From Thauera sp. (GTDB lineage: Bacteria; Pseudomonadota; Gammaproteobacteria; Burkholderiales; Rhodocyclaceae), in contig JACKMB010000002.1 of assembly GCA_024235615.1 (NCBI GenBank), positions 596,321-660,320 of the forward strand: 64,000 bases of DNA, in the 5' to 3' direction. The notes beneath the pieces are model-generated. The model made no database searches. It had not been told where the DNA came from and saw only the letters and a list, made by a program, of their open reading frames with translations. Position numbers and translations under genes: made by a program. This document shows positions 27,889 to 37,241 of this stretch, one piece after another (position 1 is the first letter of the stretch; each line of letters begins with the position of its first letter).

Positions 27889-28896
27889 TCAGCCGGCGGT
27901 GGCGCGCACGCACTCGCGCACCAGCGCCGGGCCACGGTAGATGAGTCCGCTGTAGAGCTGCACCAGCGCAGCGCCGGCCTCGAGCTTGGCGCGCGCCTGT
28001 GCGCCCTCGAGCACGCCGCCGGCGGCGATGATCGGCAGTTCGCCGGCGAGCGCCGCCGCGAGCTTGCGCACCACCGCGGTGGAGGCCTCGAACACCGGCG
28101 CGCCTGACAGGCCGCCCTGCTCGTTGCCATGGGCGAGGCCCTGCACCTTGTCGCGCGCGATCGTGGTGTTGGTGGCGATCACGCCGTCGATGCGGTGGCG
28201 ACGCAGCGCGTCGGCGATGTTGCTCACCTGTGCGTCGTCGAGGTCGGGGGCGATCTTGAGGGTAAGCGGGACGTAGCGCCCATGTTGCTCGGCGAGGCGG
28301 GTCTGTGCCGCCTTGAGGCGGCCGAGGAGGTCGTCGAGTTCGGATTCGCCCTGCAGCTGGCGCAGGTTCTTGGTGTTGGGCGAGGAGATGTTCACCGTGA
28401 CGTAGCTCGCCAGCGCATACACCGCGTCGAGGCAGGCGAGGTAGTCGTCGGCGGCGCGCTCGATCGGGGTGTCGAAGTTCTTGCCGATGTTGATGCCGAG
28501 GATGCCGCGGTATTTCGCCGCGCGCACGTGCGCGAGCAGGACCTCCACGCCGTGGTTGTTGAAGCCCATGCGATTGATGATGCCGTGCACCTCGGGCAGG
28601 CGGAACATGCGCGGACGCGGGTTGCCCGGCTGCGGGCGGGGCGTGATCGTGCCGATCTCGAGGAAGCCGAAGCCGAGGCGGGCGAGGCCGTCGATCGCCT
28701 CGCCATTCTTGTCGAGCCCGGCGGCGAGACCGATGCGGTTGGGAAAGCGCAGGCCCATGACCTCGACCGCGCCTGCCGGTTCGGGCGCGGCGGCGGGCAG
28801 CAGCTTGCCGGCGTAGTGCAGGCCGTGCAGGGTCAGGTTGTGGGCGGTCTCGGGGTCGAGCGCGAACAGGAGGGGGCGGGCGAGTTCGTAGAGCAT
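27889..28896 (-). CDS. pyrD: Dihydroorotate dehydrogenase (quinone), class 2
   Basis: A 335-residue membrane-associated flavoenzyme that oxidises dihydroorotate to orotate with quinone, the fourth step of pyrimidine synthesis. The N-terminal amphipathic helix of class 2 enzymes ([21 protein letters not shown]) is present, as are [23 protein letters not shown] with the catalytic Ser, and the FMN-binding end [15 protein letters not shown]. Likely co-transcribed with bpt, aat and fbpC upstream. Confidence 0.97.
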   Translation of the reverse strand: MLYELARPLLFALDPETAHNLTLHGLHYAGKLLPAAAPEPAGAVEVMGLRFPNRIGLAAGLDKNGEAIDGLARLGFGFLEIGTITPRPQPGNPRPRMFRLPEVHGIINRMGFNNHGVEVLLAHVRAAKYRGILGINIGKNFDTPIERAADDYLACLDAVYALASYVTVNISSPNTKNLRQLQGESELDDLLGRLKAAQTRLAEQHGRYVPLTLKIAPDLDDAQVSNIADALRRHRIDGVIATNTTIARDKVQGLAHGNEQGGLSGAPVFEASTAVVRKLAAALAGELPIIAAGGVLEGAQARAKLEAGAALVQLYSGLIYRGPALVRECVRATAG

Positions 28897-28938
28897 CGCG
28901 CGATTGTAGCGAGTCGACTTGGCTGCCGGGCACCCGGA

Positions 28939-29667
28939 TCAGGCGAATTCGCCCGGAAAGGGCTGCCAGTCGCCGTCGATCAGCGCCTCGAGCGGGCGGA
29001 AGCGCGCCTTGTAGGCCATCTTCGGGCTCTCGCCGATCCAGTAGCCCAGATACACGTGAGGCAGCCCGAGCACCCGGCAGGCCTCGACCTGCCAGAGCAC
29101 GCCCCAGGTGCCGAAGGCGCTGCGCGGCTGGTCGGGATCGTAGAAGGTGTAGACGCTCGACAGCCCGTCGGTGAGGCGGTCGATCACGCTCACCATGCGC
29201 AGGCTGCCGTGGCTGCGGAACTCCACCAGGCGCGTGTCGACATGACTCTGCAACAGGAAGTGCGCGTACTGTTCGCGGTTGTCGAGGTCCATGCCGCCAC
29301 CTGCGTGGCGGGCGGTCTGATAGCGCTGGTAGAGCTGGTAGTGCTCCTCGACGAAGTCGAGCGGGCGTTCGATCGGCACGAGGTCGGCGTGCCGTGCCCA
29401 CGCCCGGCGCTGGCTGCGGTCGGGCTCGAAGCGCTCGACCGGGATGCGCACCGGCACGCAGGCCTGGCAGCGGTCGCAGTAGGGGCGGTAGGTGAACACG
29501 CCGCTGCGGCGAAAGCCGCGACGCACCAACTCGCTATAGACCTGTGAATCGATCAGGTGGCCGGGGGTGGCGACCTGCGAGCGCGCGCCGCGACCGGCCA
29601 GATAGGAGCAGGCGTAGGGCGCCGTGGCGTAGAACTGGATGAGGGCGTAGGGGTAGTCCGATTTCAT
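28939..29667 (-). CDS. bpt: Aspartate/glutamate leucyltransferase Bpt (arginyltransferase family)
   Basis: A 242-residue N-end-rule enzyme that adds leucine (or arginine) from charged tRNA to N-terminal Asp/Glu, marking proteins for ClpAP. The N-terminal Cys-containing motif YACSYLAGR and the [16 protein letters not shown] cluster are typical of the ATE/Bpt family. The C-terminal part contains [24 protein letters not shown]. It lies 30 bp downstream of aat; the adjacent pair provides two tiers of the N-degron pathway. Confidence 0.94.
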   Translation of the reverse strand: MKSDYPYALIQFYATAPYACSYLAGRGARSQVATPGHLIDSQVYSELVRRGFRRSGVFTYRPYCDRCQACVPVRIPVERFEPDRSQRRAWARHADLVPIERPLDFVEEHYQLYQRYQTARHAGGGMDLDNREQYAHFLLQSHVDTRLVEFRSHGSLRMVSVIDRLTDGLSSVYTFYDPDQPRSAFGTWGVLWQVEACRVLGLPHVYLGYWIGESPKMAYKARFRPLEALIDGDWQPFPGEFA

Positions 29668-29697
29668 CGCGTCCGTCCTGCAACTCGCCTTCCCGTT

Positions 29698-30405
29698 TCA
29701 AGCCCAGTCGAAATCCCGCATCGCATCTTCCGCCCAGCGCTGCGGCGAAGGCCCGTCATGCGCCCACTGGCGCAAGGCGGCGGCGAAGCGCGCCCGCGGT
29801 ACCTCGCGCGCGCCGAGCGAGAGCAGGTGGGCGGTGGTCATCTGGCAATCGATCATGCCATAGCCGCGCTCGGCGAGCAGCCGCGCGAGGTGGGCGAGCG
29901 CCACCTTGGACGCGTCGGTCTCGCGCGCGAACATCGACTCGCCGAAGAAGACGCGACCGATGGCCATGCCGTAGAGCCCGCCGACCAGCCGCCCGTCCCG
30001 CCAGCATTCGACACTGTGCGCCCAGCCCAGTTCGTGCATGTGCAGGTAGGCGGCGCGCATCGCCGGGGTGATCCAGGTGCCCGGCCCGCCCGCGCGTGGT
30101 GCGGCGCAGGCGAGCAGCACCTCGACGAAGGCGGTGTCCGCCTTCACCTCGAAGCGGCGCCGGCGCAGGGTCTTGCGCAGCGAATGGCTGACGTGGAACT
30201 CGTCGGGCACGAGCACCAGGCGGGGGTCGGGTGTCCACCACAGGATGGGTTCGCCCTCGCTGAACCAGGGGAAGATGCCGCGCCGGTACGCGGCGAGCAG
30301 CCAGGCCGGGGTCAGCGCGCCGCCGGCTGCGAGCAGCCCGTTCGGCTCGCGCAGCGCGCGCTCGTCGGGCGGAAAGCCCGGCTCCGCGCCCAGCCAGGGG
30401 ATCAT
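29698..30405 (-). CDS. aat: Leucyl/phenylalanyl-tRNA-protein transferase
   Basis: A 235-residue enzyme that attaches Leu or Phe to N-terminal Arg/Lys of substrate proteins. Diagnostic stretches are [33 protein letters not shown] and the C-terminal [16 protein letters not shown]. The ATG at 30405 overlaps the end of the upstream ABC ATPase gene by four bases, which supports this start over one 11 codons upstream. Confidence 0.96.
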   Translation of the reverse strand: MIPWLGAEPGFPPDERALREPNGLLAAGGALTPAWLLAAYRRGIFPWFSEGEPILWWTPDPRLVLVPDEFHVSHSLRKTLRRRRFEVKADTAFVEVLLACAAPRAGGPGTWITPAMRAAYLHMHELGWAHSVECWRDGRLVGGLYGMAIGRVFFGESMFARETDASKVALAHLARLLAERGYGMIDCQMTTAHLLSLGAREVPRARFAAALRQWAHDGPSPQRWAEDAMRDFDWA

Positions 30406-31511
30406 GCTGCAGCCGCTGCCGGGTGCGCCGGCGCGCACTCGTCGGCACCCGCGTCGGAGAAGGTGACGACGTGGTCGACATCGAGGCGGATGCCGATGCG
30501 CTCGCCGATGGCGTGGTTATGGTGGCTGGGCACCAGCGACAGGACGCGCGCGCCACCCGCCAGGCGCAACGTGTACAGGATGTCGGCACCGCGGAAGGCC
30601 TTGTGCACCACCTCGGCGCGCAGCGGGCTGGCGTCGTCATGCACGAGGTCGTCGGGGCGCAGCAGCACATCGACCGGGCTGCCGTGCACGCAGCCGGCGC
30701 AGTCGGCACAGCACACGAGCGGTTGGGCGCTGTCGAGCACGCCGAGCTCGATCTGCACGCGGTGGTCGTCGAGCACCTTGCCGCGCAGGAAGGCGCCCTG
30801 GCCGATGAAGTCGGCGACGAAGCGGTTGGCCGGGCGGTGGTAGAGGTTGTAGGGCGTGTCCCACTGCTGGATGCGGCCCTCGTGCATGATGCCGATCTCG
30901 TCGGCGACCGCGAAGGCCTCGTGCTGGTCGTGGGTCACCAGGATCGCGGTGGTGTCGGTGGCCTTGATGATCTCGCGCACCTCGTACGACAGGCGTTCGC
31001 GCAATTCGACGTCGAGGTTGGAGAAGGGCTCGTCGAGCAGCAGCAGGCTGGGCTTGGGCGCGAGCGCGCGCGCGAGCGCGACGCGCTGCTGCTGGCCGCC
31101 CGACATCTCGTGCGGGTACTTGTGGCCCTGGCCCGCGAGGCCGACCAGCGCGAGCAGCTCGTCCACCCGCGCAGCGCGCACGGCGGCGCTGTCGCGCCGG
31201 AGGCCGAAGCCGATGTTGTCCGCCACCGAGAGGTGCGGGAAGAGCGCATAGTCCTGGAACACCATGCCGATGCGCCGGCGCTCGGGCGGCAGCATGTGGC
31301 GCGGCGTGCTGACGACCTCGCCGTCGAGGCGGATCTCGCCTCCCGCCAGGCGTTCGAAGCCGGCGATGCAGCGCAGCACGGTGGTCTTGCCGCAGCCCGA
31401 GGGGCCGAGCAGGCAGCCGATGCGACCCTTCTCGAGCTGCAGGGAGAGCTGGCGGACCACGAGGTGGCTGCCGAAGGCGAGGTCGATGCGGGAAAGGTCG
31501 AGGTGGGACAT
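30402..31511 (-). CDS. fbpC: Ferric iron ABC transporter ATP-binding protein, FbpC-like
   Basis: A 369-residue ABC ATPase of the spermidine/iron/sulfate group. Walker A GPSGCGKT 36-43, signature MSGGQQQR 136-143, Walker B LLLLDEP 156-162 and a C-terminal TOBE-like domain (about 245-355). It energises the FbpB permease encoded divergently. Unusual feature: four cysteines, C267, C268, C271 and C274, inserted at the start of the C-terminal domain, a possible metal-binding or redox site. It shares a control region with fbpB and overlaps aat, so iron supply may drive expression of aat, bpt and pyrD too. Confidence 0.88.
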   Translation of the reverse strand: MSHLDLSRIDLAFGSHLVVRQLSLQLEKGRIGCLLGPSGCGKTTVLRCIAGFERLAGGEIRLDGEVVSTPRHMLPPERRRIGMVFQDYALFPHLSVADNIGFGLRRDSAAVRAARVDELLALVGLAGQGHKYPHEMSGGQQQRVALARALAPKPSLLLLDEPFSNLDVELRERLSYEVREIIKATDTTAILVTHDQHEAFAVADEIGIMHEGRIQQWDTPYNLYHRPANRFVADFIGQGAFLRGKVLDDHRVQIELGVLDSAQPLVCCADCAGCVHGSPVDVLLRPDDLVHDDASPLRAEVVHKAFRGADILYTLRLAGGARVLSLVPSHHNHAIGERIGIRLDVDHVVTFSDAGADECAPAHPAAAAA

Positions 31512-31567
31512 CGCGGTCGTCGAGGGCCTGTGGGCGTGGGGAATTATTGCACCCCGGTGTTCCAAAT

Positions 31568-31586
31568 GCGATCAATTATAATTCGC
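31568..31586. promoter_or_regulatory. Divergent fbpC/fbpB control region with overlapping -10 elements and a Fur-like dyad
   Basis: The palindrome AATTATAATT gives a perfect TATAAT on each strand (plus 31577-31582, minus 31575-31580). It is embedded in GCGATCAATTATAATTCGC, an imperfect 19-bp dyad with partial resemblance to Fur boxes (10 of 19 positions by eye). No good -35 was found on either side, so activator dependence is possible. Fur control is an inference from the iron-transport neighbours. Confidence 0.4.
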
Positions 31587-31637
31587 TGCGTCAGTGGGGG
31601 CCGATTTCCGGCGCCGGGGCGCAATCATGGGAACGGC

Positions 31638-33305
31638 ATGGGTTCGAAGGCAGGGCAGGGCGCGATGCGCAATCGGTTTTCTTCGCTGTCGGTGGCGGCG
31701 GTCGTCGTGGCCGCACTGATCGCGGCGCCGGTGTTGTCGGTGTTCTCCAACGTGCTCGCCGGCGACACCGGCGCGACCTGGTCGCACCTGGCCGACACGG
31801 TGCTCGGCGAGTTCGTGTTCAACACCGTGGTGCTTTGCATCGGCGTGGGTCTCGGGGTGTCGTCGATCGGCGTGACCTCGGCCTGGCTGACCACCATGCT
31901 GGATTTTCCGGGACGGCGCTTCCTGGAGTGGGCGCTGGTGCTGCCGCTGGCGATGCCGGCCTACGTGATGGCCTATGTGTATACCGATTTCCTCCAGTTC
32001 GTGGGTCCGGTGCAGGGCTGGCTGCGCGAGACCTTCGAGTGGCGGCGCGGCGACTACTGGTTCCCGGACGTGCGCACGGTCGGCGGCGCGGTGGCGATGT
32101 TCATGTTCGTGCTCTATCCGTATGTGTACATGATCGCGCGCACCGCCTTCCTGGAGCGCGCGGGCGGCATGCTCGAGGCCGGGCGCACGCTCGGGCTGGG
32201 GCCGTGGGGCTCGTTCTTCCGCGTCTCGCTGCCGCTGGCGCGCCCGGCGGTGGTGGCCGGCACCGCGCTGGCGCTGATGGAGACGCTGGCCGACTTCGGC
32301 ACGGTGTCCTATTTTGGCGTGCAGACCTTCACGACCGGCATCTATCGCGCCTGGTTCTCGCTCGGTGACCGCATCGCCGCGGCGCAGCTGTCGGCTGCGC
32401 TGCTCGCCTTCGTGATCCTGGTCTTGACCCTGGAGCGCATGTCGCGCGGACGCGCGCGCTTCAACAACACCTCGCGCCAGGTGGCGATGCCGGTGCGGCT
32501 GCGCCTGCCGCTGCCGCTCGGCCTGCTCGCCGCCTTCGCCTGCTTCATGCCGCTGCTGCTCGGCTTCCTGCTGCCGGCGGGGCTGCTGCTGCGCATGGCC
32601 TTCCTCGAGGGCGACGCCCAGTTCGGCGCGCGTTTCGTCGAACTGGCGCACAACAGCTTCGTGCTCGCCGCGATCACCGCGGTGGTCGCGGTGCTGCTCG
32701 CGGTGCTGCTCGCCTACGCCGCGCGCCTGGCGCGCTCGCGCCTGCCGCAGGCGCTCAACCGCATCGTCGGCCTGGGCTATGCGGTGCCCGGCTCGGTGAT
32801 CGCGGTGGGCGTGCTGATCCCGCTCACCCGCCTCGACAGATGGCTGGCCGAGGGCTGGGAGGCGATGTGGGGATTCAACCCGGGCCTGCTGCTCACCGGC
32901 GGCATCGCGGCGCTGGTCTACGCCTACCTCGCGCGCTTTCTCGCCGTGGCCTTGCAGACCGTCGAGTCCAGCCTGGGCAAGATCACCCCGAACATGGACG
33001 ACGCCTCGCGCAGCCTGGGCTTCGGCAAGTGGGCGACCCTGCGCCGGGTGCACATGCCGATGCTGCGCGGCAGTCTGCTCACCGCTGGCCTGCTGGTGTT
33101 CGTCGACGTCATGAAGGAGTTGCCGGCAACGCTGGTGATCCGCCCCTTCAACTTCGACACCCTGGCCACCCAGGCACACACGCTCGCCGCCGACGAGCGC
33201 CTGGCGGAGGCCTCGACCGCAGCGCTGATCATCGTGGCGGTGGGCCTGCTGCCGATGTTCTGGATTTCCCGCCAGATCCTGCGCGTGCGCCGCCGTGAGG
33301 GCTGA
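31638..33305 (+). CDS. fbpB: Ferric iron ABC transporter permease, FbpB-like
   Basis: A 555-residue permease with two fused membrane domains, about 12 helices. Each half carries an EAA-type loop (EAGRTLGLGPWGSFFRVSLP and DASRSLGFGKWATLRRVHMP). This two-domain layout is typical of Fbp/Sfu iron permeases. Start ATG 31638 is preferred (a GGGAA precedes it); ATG 31665 is an alternative close to the first helix. Divergent from the ATPase gene; the binding protein gene lies 2.4 kb downstream on the other strand. Confidence 0.9.
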   Translation: MGSKAGQGAMRNRFSSLSVAAVVVAALIAAPVLSVFSNVLAGDTGATWSHLADTVLGEFVFNTVVLCIGVGLGVSSIGVTSAWLTTMLDFPGRRFLEWALVLPLAMPAYVMAYVYTDFLQFVGPVQGWLRETFEWRRGDYWFPDVRTVGGAVAMFMFVLYPYVYMIARTAFLERAGGMLEAGRTLGLGPWGSFFRVSLPLARPAVVAGTALALMETLADFGTVSYFGVQTFTTGIYRAWFSLGDRIAAAQLSAALLAFVILVLTLERMSRGRARFNNTSRQVAMPVRLRLPLPLGLLAAFACFMPLLLGFLLPAGLLLRMAFLEGDAQFGARFVELAHNSFVLAAITAVVAVLLAVLLAYAARLARSRLPQALNRIVGLGYAVPGSVIAVGVLIPLTRLDRWLAEGWEAMWGFNPGLLLTGGIAALVYAYLARFLAVALQTVESSLGKITPNMDDASRSLGFGKWATLRRVHMPMLRGSLLTAGLLVFVDVMKELPATLVIRPFNFDTLATQAHTLAADERLAEASTAALIIVAVGLLPMFWISRQILRVRRREG

Positions 33306-33418
33306 TCCGCGTGCCTGCGGGCGCGAATTAGTGCACGCGGGGTGCGCCGCCGGGGCGGTCGCCGGGCGCCGATCATGCATAATTACGTGATGTCCGAGTT
33401 CCCCGTCCGCACCGCCGC

Positions 33419-35632
33419 ATGCCGCACTCCGTCCCGCCTGGGCGTGGTCCGCGCTCTGCCTTGCGGCGGCGGGCACAGGCCTGCCGAGGTCCCTCGGCGA
33501 GAGGCGTGCTGAGCGTGTCGGCCTCGGTGCTGCGCCGTTTCCGTCACCCGCTGCTGGCCACGGTCCTGCTCGGCGTGTTCTTCGTATTCAGCATATTCCT
33601 GCCTCCGGTGAACGTATTCGCCGATGCGCTGGACTATCTGCCGCTGCATGCGGGGCTGGAGATCTTCGCGATCGTGGTTGCCGGGATGGTGTTCGCGCTC
33701 GGCTGGAACCTGCGCCGCAGCGCGCGCGGTGGCAGGCTGGTCTGGCTCGGCGCGGCGTGTCTTGCCGCCGGCCTGCTCGATTTCGCCCACCTGATGTCGT
33801 ATCCGGGCATGCCGCCCTTCTTCACGCCCAATCAGGCGGAGAAGGCGATCGGTTTCTGGTTGATGGCCCGCCTGATCGGAGCGCTCGGCTTGCTGGCCCA
33901 CGCGGTGCTGCCGGAGCGCGAGGGCGGTGGGCCTGCCGCCGCCTGGGCCGTGCTCGGCGCGATCGTCGTCACGCTGGGCTGGAGCTGGCTCGTCCTCGCC
34001 CACCCGCAGGTGTTCCCCGCGACCTTCGTCGAAGGGCGCGGGGTCACGCCGCTCAAGAGCGCGCTGGAATGCGGGCTCGCGCTGCTCTACCTCGGCGCTG
34101 CCGTGCTGCTCGCGCGCCGTGCGCTGGCCGACGGCGAATCCGTCGGCGGCTGGCTGGCCGCCGCCGCCGTGACGATGGCGCTGGCGGAGTTGCATTTCGC
34201 CCGCTACGCCGCGGTCGCCGACCTCTACAACGCGCTCGGGCATGCCTACAAGGCGGCGGCGTTCACCATGATCTACCGCGCGGTGTTCGTGTCCGGCGTG
34301 CGCGCGCCGCAGCGCGCGCTCGCGGCCGAGCGTGCGCTGCTGCGCGGGCTGATCGACTCGGTCCCAGACCTGATCGCGTTCCGCGACCGCGACGGGCGTT
34401 ACCTGGGCTGCAACAAGGCCTTCGCCGAGGCCTACGGCATTCGCGAGGACGCACTGATCGGGCGCAGCGACGGCGAGGTGTTCGCAGGCCGCCTGCCGCT
34501 CGCCGAGGCCGGGCAGGAGGCCGTGAGCGGGGCCGAGAACCACGAGGAGTGGCTGGAGGCGGCCGACGGGACGCTGCGCCTGCTCGACACGCTGCGCACA
34601 CCGTATTTCGATGCCGACGGCAGGCAGCTCGGCGAGATCCGTGTGAGCCGCGACTTCACCGAGCGGCGCCGGGTGCGCGAGCAGATCGCCGAGCGCGAAC
34701 GCCGCCTGATGCTCGCCCTCGAAGGTGCCGAGCTCGGCCTGTGGGACTGGGACGTACCGAGCGGGCGCGCGAACTTCAGCCCGGTGTGGTGCAGGATGCT
34801 CGGCTACACCCCCGACGAGCTGGCCGGGAATGTGTCGACCTGGGAGTCCCTGGTGCATCCGGACGACTGGTACGACATCCGCGACTCGCTCGAGCCGCAC
34901 CTGCGCGGGGTCCGCGACGCCTACCGCGCGGAGTACCGCCTGAAGCACAAGAGCGGGCACTGGATCTGGGTGCTCGCCGCCGGCCGCGTGCTCGATCGCG
35001 GCGAGGGCGGCGAGGCCTTGCGCATGGTCGGCATTCACCAGGACATCTCCCAGCGCAAGGCCATGGAGGAGAGCCTGCTGCAGCTCGCCACCAGCGACCC
35101 GCTCACCGGCCTGTGGAATCGCCGCCATTTCATGGAGGTGGTACGCGGCGAGCTGGGCCGCGTGCGCCGCAACCAGGCGCCGGCGGCGCTATTGCTGATG
35201 GATCTCGACTTCTTCAAGCGCATCAACGATACCCACGGCCACGCCGCGGGAGACGAGGTGCTGCGCCACTTCACCGCAACCGTCAGTGCGCAGCTGCGTG
35301 AGGCCGACGTGTTCGCGCGTCTGGGTGGGGAGGAGTTCGCGATCCTGCTGCCCTGCATCGACGCGCTCGGCGCGGTGCGGGTGGCGGACCGGCTGCGCAG
35401 GGTGGTTGCGGACTCGCCCGCGAGCATCGAGTCGGGGCCGCTGCACTACTCGGTGAGCATCGGCGCGACCATGCTGGATGCGCGCGACGAGGGCTACGAG
35501 GGCGCCTATGCCCGTGCGGACGAGGCTCTCTATGCAGCGAAGCACGCCGGACGCAACCGCGTCGTGCTGGCCCCCGTGATTGCTGGAGAAGCTGGCGAGG
35601 ATGTTGCGGGCGGAAACGCCCGGATTGAGTAA
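33419..35632 (+). CDS. MASE3-PAS-PAS-GGDEF membrane diguanylate cyclase
   Basis: Up to 737 residues. A MASE3 membrane sensor (about 45-290, with the family stretch FAHLMSYPGMPPFFTPN) is followed by two PAS/PAC domains (about 305-415 and 425-545) and a GGDEF domain. The active site is GGEEF at 636-640, and an RxxD inhibitory site R627-D630 precedes it, so the enzyme should be active and feedback-controlled. A CATAAT at 33378-33383 may be the -10. The first ~35 residues are basic and poorly conserved-looking; a GTG at 33506 could be the true start. It lies between fbpB and fbpA, which suggests an iron- or redox-linked input but does not prove it. Confidence 0.9.
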   Translation: MPHSVPPGRGPRSALRRRAQACRGPSARGVLSVSASVLRRFRHPLLATVLLGVFFVFSIFLPPVNVFADALDYLPLHAGLEIFAIVVAGMVFALGWNLRRSARGGRLVWLGAACLAAGLLDFAHLMSYPGMPPFFTPNQAEKAIGFWLMARLIGALGLLAHAVLPEREGGGPAAAWAVLGAIVVTLGWSWLVLAHPQVFPATFVEGRGVTPLKSALECGLALLYLGAAVLLARRALADGESVGGWLAAAAVTMALAELHFARYAAVADLYNALGHAYKAAAFTMIYRAVFVSGVRAPQRALAAERALLRGLIDSVPDLIAFRDRDGRYLGCNKAFAEAYGIREDALIGRSDGEVFAGRLPLAEAGQEAVSGAENHEEWLEAADGTLRLLDTLRTPYFDADGRQLGEIRVSRDFTERRRVREQIAERERRLMLALEGAELGLWDWDVPSGRANFSPVWCRMLGYTPDELAGNVSTWESLVHPDDWYDIRDSLEPHLRGVRDAYRAEYRLKHKSGHWIWVLAAGRVLDRGEGGEALRMVGIHQDISQRKAMEESLLQLATSDPLTGLWNRRHFMEVVRGELGRVRRNQAPAALLLMDLDFFKRINDTHGHAAGDEVLRHFTATVSAQLREADVFARLGGEEFAILLPCIDALGAVRVADRLRRVVADSPASIESGPLHYSVSIGATMLDARDEGYEGAYARADEALYAAKHAGRNRVVLAPVIAGEAGEDVAGGNARIE

Positions 35633-35648
35633 GGCGGCAGGCAGGCCG

Positions 35649-35684
35649 CCGCGACCGACGCTGGCGCGGCAGCGTCGGTCGCGG
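35649..35684. terminator. Strong hairpin between convergent cyclase and fbpA genes
   Basis: A perfect 14-bp stem (CCGCGACCGACGCT and its complement) with an eight-base loop in the 62-bp gap between two converging stops. There is no T run on either side, so it may act as a bidirectional roadblock or RNA 3'-end stabiliser more than as a classical intrinsic terminator. Confidence 0.65.
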
Positions 35685-35694
35685 GGAGTACGGA

Positions 35695-36708
35695 TCAGCG
35701 GTAGCCGGCGCGGTCGAAGATACGCTGGGCTTCGGCCACCGTGTCGGCGAGCTCGCCGATCGGCAGGGTGTCGGCCTTGAACTCGCCCAGCTTCTTCAGC
35801 GCGGGGTTGTCCAGCTTCACGCTCGGCACCGCCGGCCATTCGTTGTTGCCATTGGCGAAGTATTCCTGTGCCTGGTCCGAGGCGAGATACTCGAGGAACT
35901 TGACCGCGGCCTCCTTGTTCGGCGCGTGCTTGAGCATGCCGGCGCCCGACACGTTGATGTGGGTGCCCCAGCTCGCCTGGTTCGGCCACACCGCCTTGAT
36001 CTTCGCGACCACGGCCTGATCCTCGCGCTTGTCCGAGTTCATCAGGCGCGCGAGGTAATAGCTGTTGGCGATCGCCACGCCGCACTCACCCGCGGCCACG
36101 GCGCGGATCTGGTCGGTGTCGCCGCCCTTGGGGGCGCGCGCGAAGTTGGCGACGATGCCCTTGGCCCAGTTCTCGGTCGCTTCCGTGCCGTTGTGCTTGA
36201 TCATCGCGGCGCCGAGCGAGAGGTTGTAGGGGTGGCTGCCCGAGCGGGTGCACACCTGGCCCTTGAGCGCGGGGTCGGCGAGTTGCTCGTAGGTCTGCAC
36301 CTGCTCGGCCTTCACCATGTCCGGGTTGTAGACGATCACGCGCGCGCGGGTCGAATACGAGAACCAGTTCGGTGCACGCAGGTGGGAAGGGATGCGGGCC
36401 TCGAGCTCGGCAGACTTCACCGGCTCGAAGATGCCCATCTCGTCCGCCTTCGCGAGGCGCGACGCATCGACCGTCACGAAGATGTCGGCAGGGCTGTTGG
36501 CACCTTCGTTACGGATGCGCTCGAGCAGCTCGTCTTCCTTCGCCTCGATGCGGTTGATCTTGATCCCGGTCTGCTTGGTGAAGTTGCCGTAGAGCTCTTC
36601 GTCCGTCTGGTAGTGGCGGGCGGAGTAGACGTTCAGCTCGGCAGCGGTAGCGGCGCCGGAGAGGCCGAAGGCGGCGATCAGCGAGGCGAGGAGGACTTTC
36701 TTGCTCAT
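35695..36708 (-). CDS. fbpA: Ferric iron ABC transporter substrate-binding protein, FbpA-like
   Basis: A 337-residue periplasmic protein with a signal peptide ending at about residue 22 (...SGAATA/AELNVYSARHYQTDEELY). The start of the mature domain is characteristic of class 3 Fe3+-binding proteins (FbpA/FutA), and the paired tyrosines used for iron binding may be those in NSYYLARL. It serves the FbpBC transporter. It is expressed from a good promoter (TTGCAA-N17-TAGTAT) in the divergent region shared with the DUF2325 gene. Confidence 0.92.
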   Translation of the reverse strand: MSKKVLLASLIAAFGLSGAATAAELNVYSARHYQTDEELYGNFTKQTGIKINRIEAKEDELLERIRNEGANSPADIFVTVDASRLAKADEMGIFEPVKSAELEARIPSHLRAPNWFSYSTRARVIVYNPDMVKAEQVQTYEQLADPALKGQVCTRSGSHPYNLSLGAAMIKHNGTEATENWAKGIVANFARAPKGGDTDQIRAVAAGECGVAIANSYYLARLMNSDKREDQAVVAKIKAVWPNQASWGTHINVSGAGMLKHAPNKEAAVKFLEYLASDQAQEYFANGNNEWPAVPSVKLDNPALKKLGEFKADTLPIGELADTVAEAQRIFDRAGYR

Positions 36709-36742
36709 GGTTTGCGAACCCTGGAGTGTTGGCGGTGCAGCG

Positions 36743-36814
36743 ATACTAACGATAAAGGTTCGCAGTTGCAAATAGCTCGCATTCACTGCATCATGGTTGA
36801 GAAGAATTCTCAAC
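36743..36814. promoter_or_regulatory. Divergent fbpA/DUF2325 promoters sharing one -35, with a Fur-box-like palindrome
   Basis: TTGCAA at 36766-36771 is self-complementary. On the minus strand it is 17 bp from TAGTAT (36743-36748), giving an fbpA start near 36736. On the plus strand it is 17 bp from CATCAT (36789-36794), giving a start near 36801. GTTGAGAAGAATTCTCAAC at 36796-36814 is an 8-bp inverted repeat around a 3-bp centre. Its core matches the TGAGAATNATTCTCA form of Fur boxes at all but one position and covers the rightward start. AAGGAG at 36815-36820 is the ribosome site of the rightward gene. Confidence 0.65.
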
Positions 36815-36825
36815 AAGGAGTTTCC

Positions 36826-37167
36826 ATGAATGCGTTGCTCGTCGGTGCCGACCGCCTCGGCAACATCCCGGATGTGTTGCACAACTTCGGCATCCGCATC
36901 GCCGCCCATGTCAGCGGCCGCGACACGACGCACCAGCGCCGCAGCGCCCCCTTGCCGAGCGGGATCGGCGTGGTGATCCTGTTCACCGATTTCCTCGGGC
37001 ACAACGTCATGCAGCGCTTTCGCGAGGCCGCGGGCAAGCAGGGCGTGCAGGTGGTGTGCTGCCGGCGCTCGACCTGCGCGCTGCAGCAGGCGCTCGATCG
37101 CCAGATGGGGGCGCGCTGCGAGGATTGTCCACAGCGCTGTGAGAAGGCGCGCAGCCGGCGCCGCTGA
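36826..37167 (+). CDS. DUF2325 domain-containing protein
   Basis: A 113-residue cytoplasmic protein of unknown function. The whole length fits DUF2325: the start ALLVGADRLGNIP, the middle VVILFTDFLGHNVMQ, and the VVCCRRSTCALQQAL segment. There are two Cys clusters (CCRRSTC and CEDCPQRC) that could bind a metal. It is a single-gene unit between a Fur-box-like promoter and a terminator, so a role in iron physiology is plausible. Function otherwise unassigned. Confidence 0.88.
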   Translation: MNALLVGADRLGNIPDVLHNFGIRIAAHVSGRDTTHQRRSAPLPSGIGVVILFTDFLGHNVMQRFREAAGKQGVQVVCCRRSTCALQQALDRQMGARCEDCPQRCEKARSRRR

Positions 37168-37191
37168 GCGCGACGCGCAAGGCAGAAAGCA

Positions 37192-37224
37192 CAGAGGCCC
37201 GGTCGCGCCGGGCCTCTGCGTTTT
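37192..37224 (+). terminator. Rho-independent terminator after the DUF2325 gene
   Basis: A perfect 11-bp CAGAGGCCCGG stem with a TCGCG loop (37192-37218), followed by CGTTTTCG. It lies between converging genes and could also serve the NlpC/P60 gene from the other side. Confidence 0.8.
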
Positions 37225-37241
37225 CGTCGGTAGGGCGGGTT

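Noticed and set aside
30423..31637. Long N-terminal extension of the fbpB frame (about 400 codons)
   Set aside because: It runs antisense through fbpC and the shared promoter. The permease begins at 31638 or 31665.
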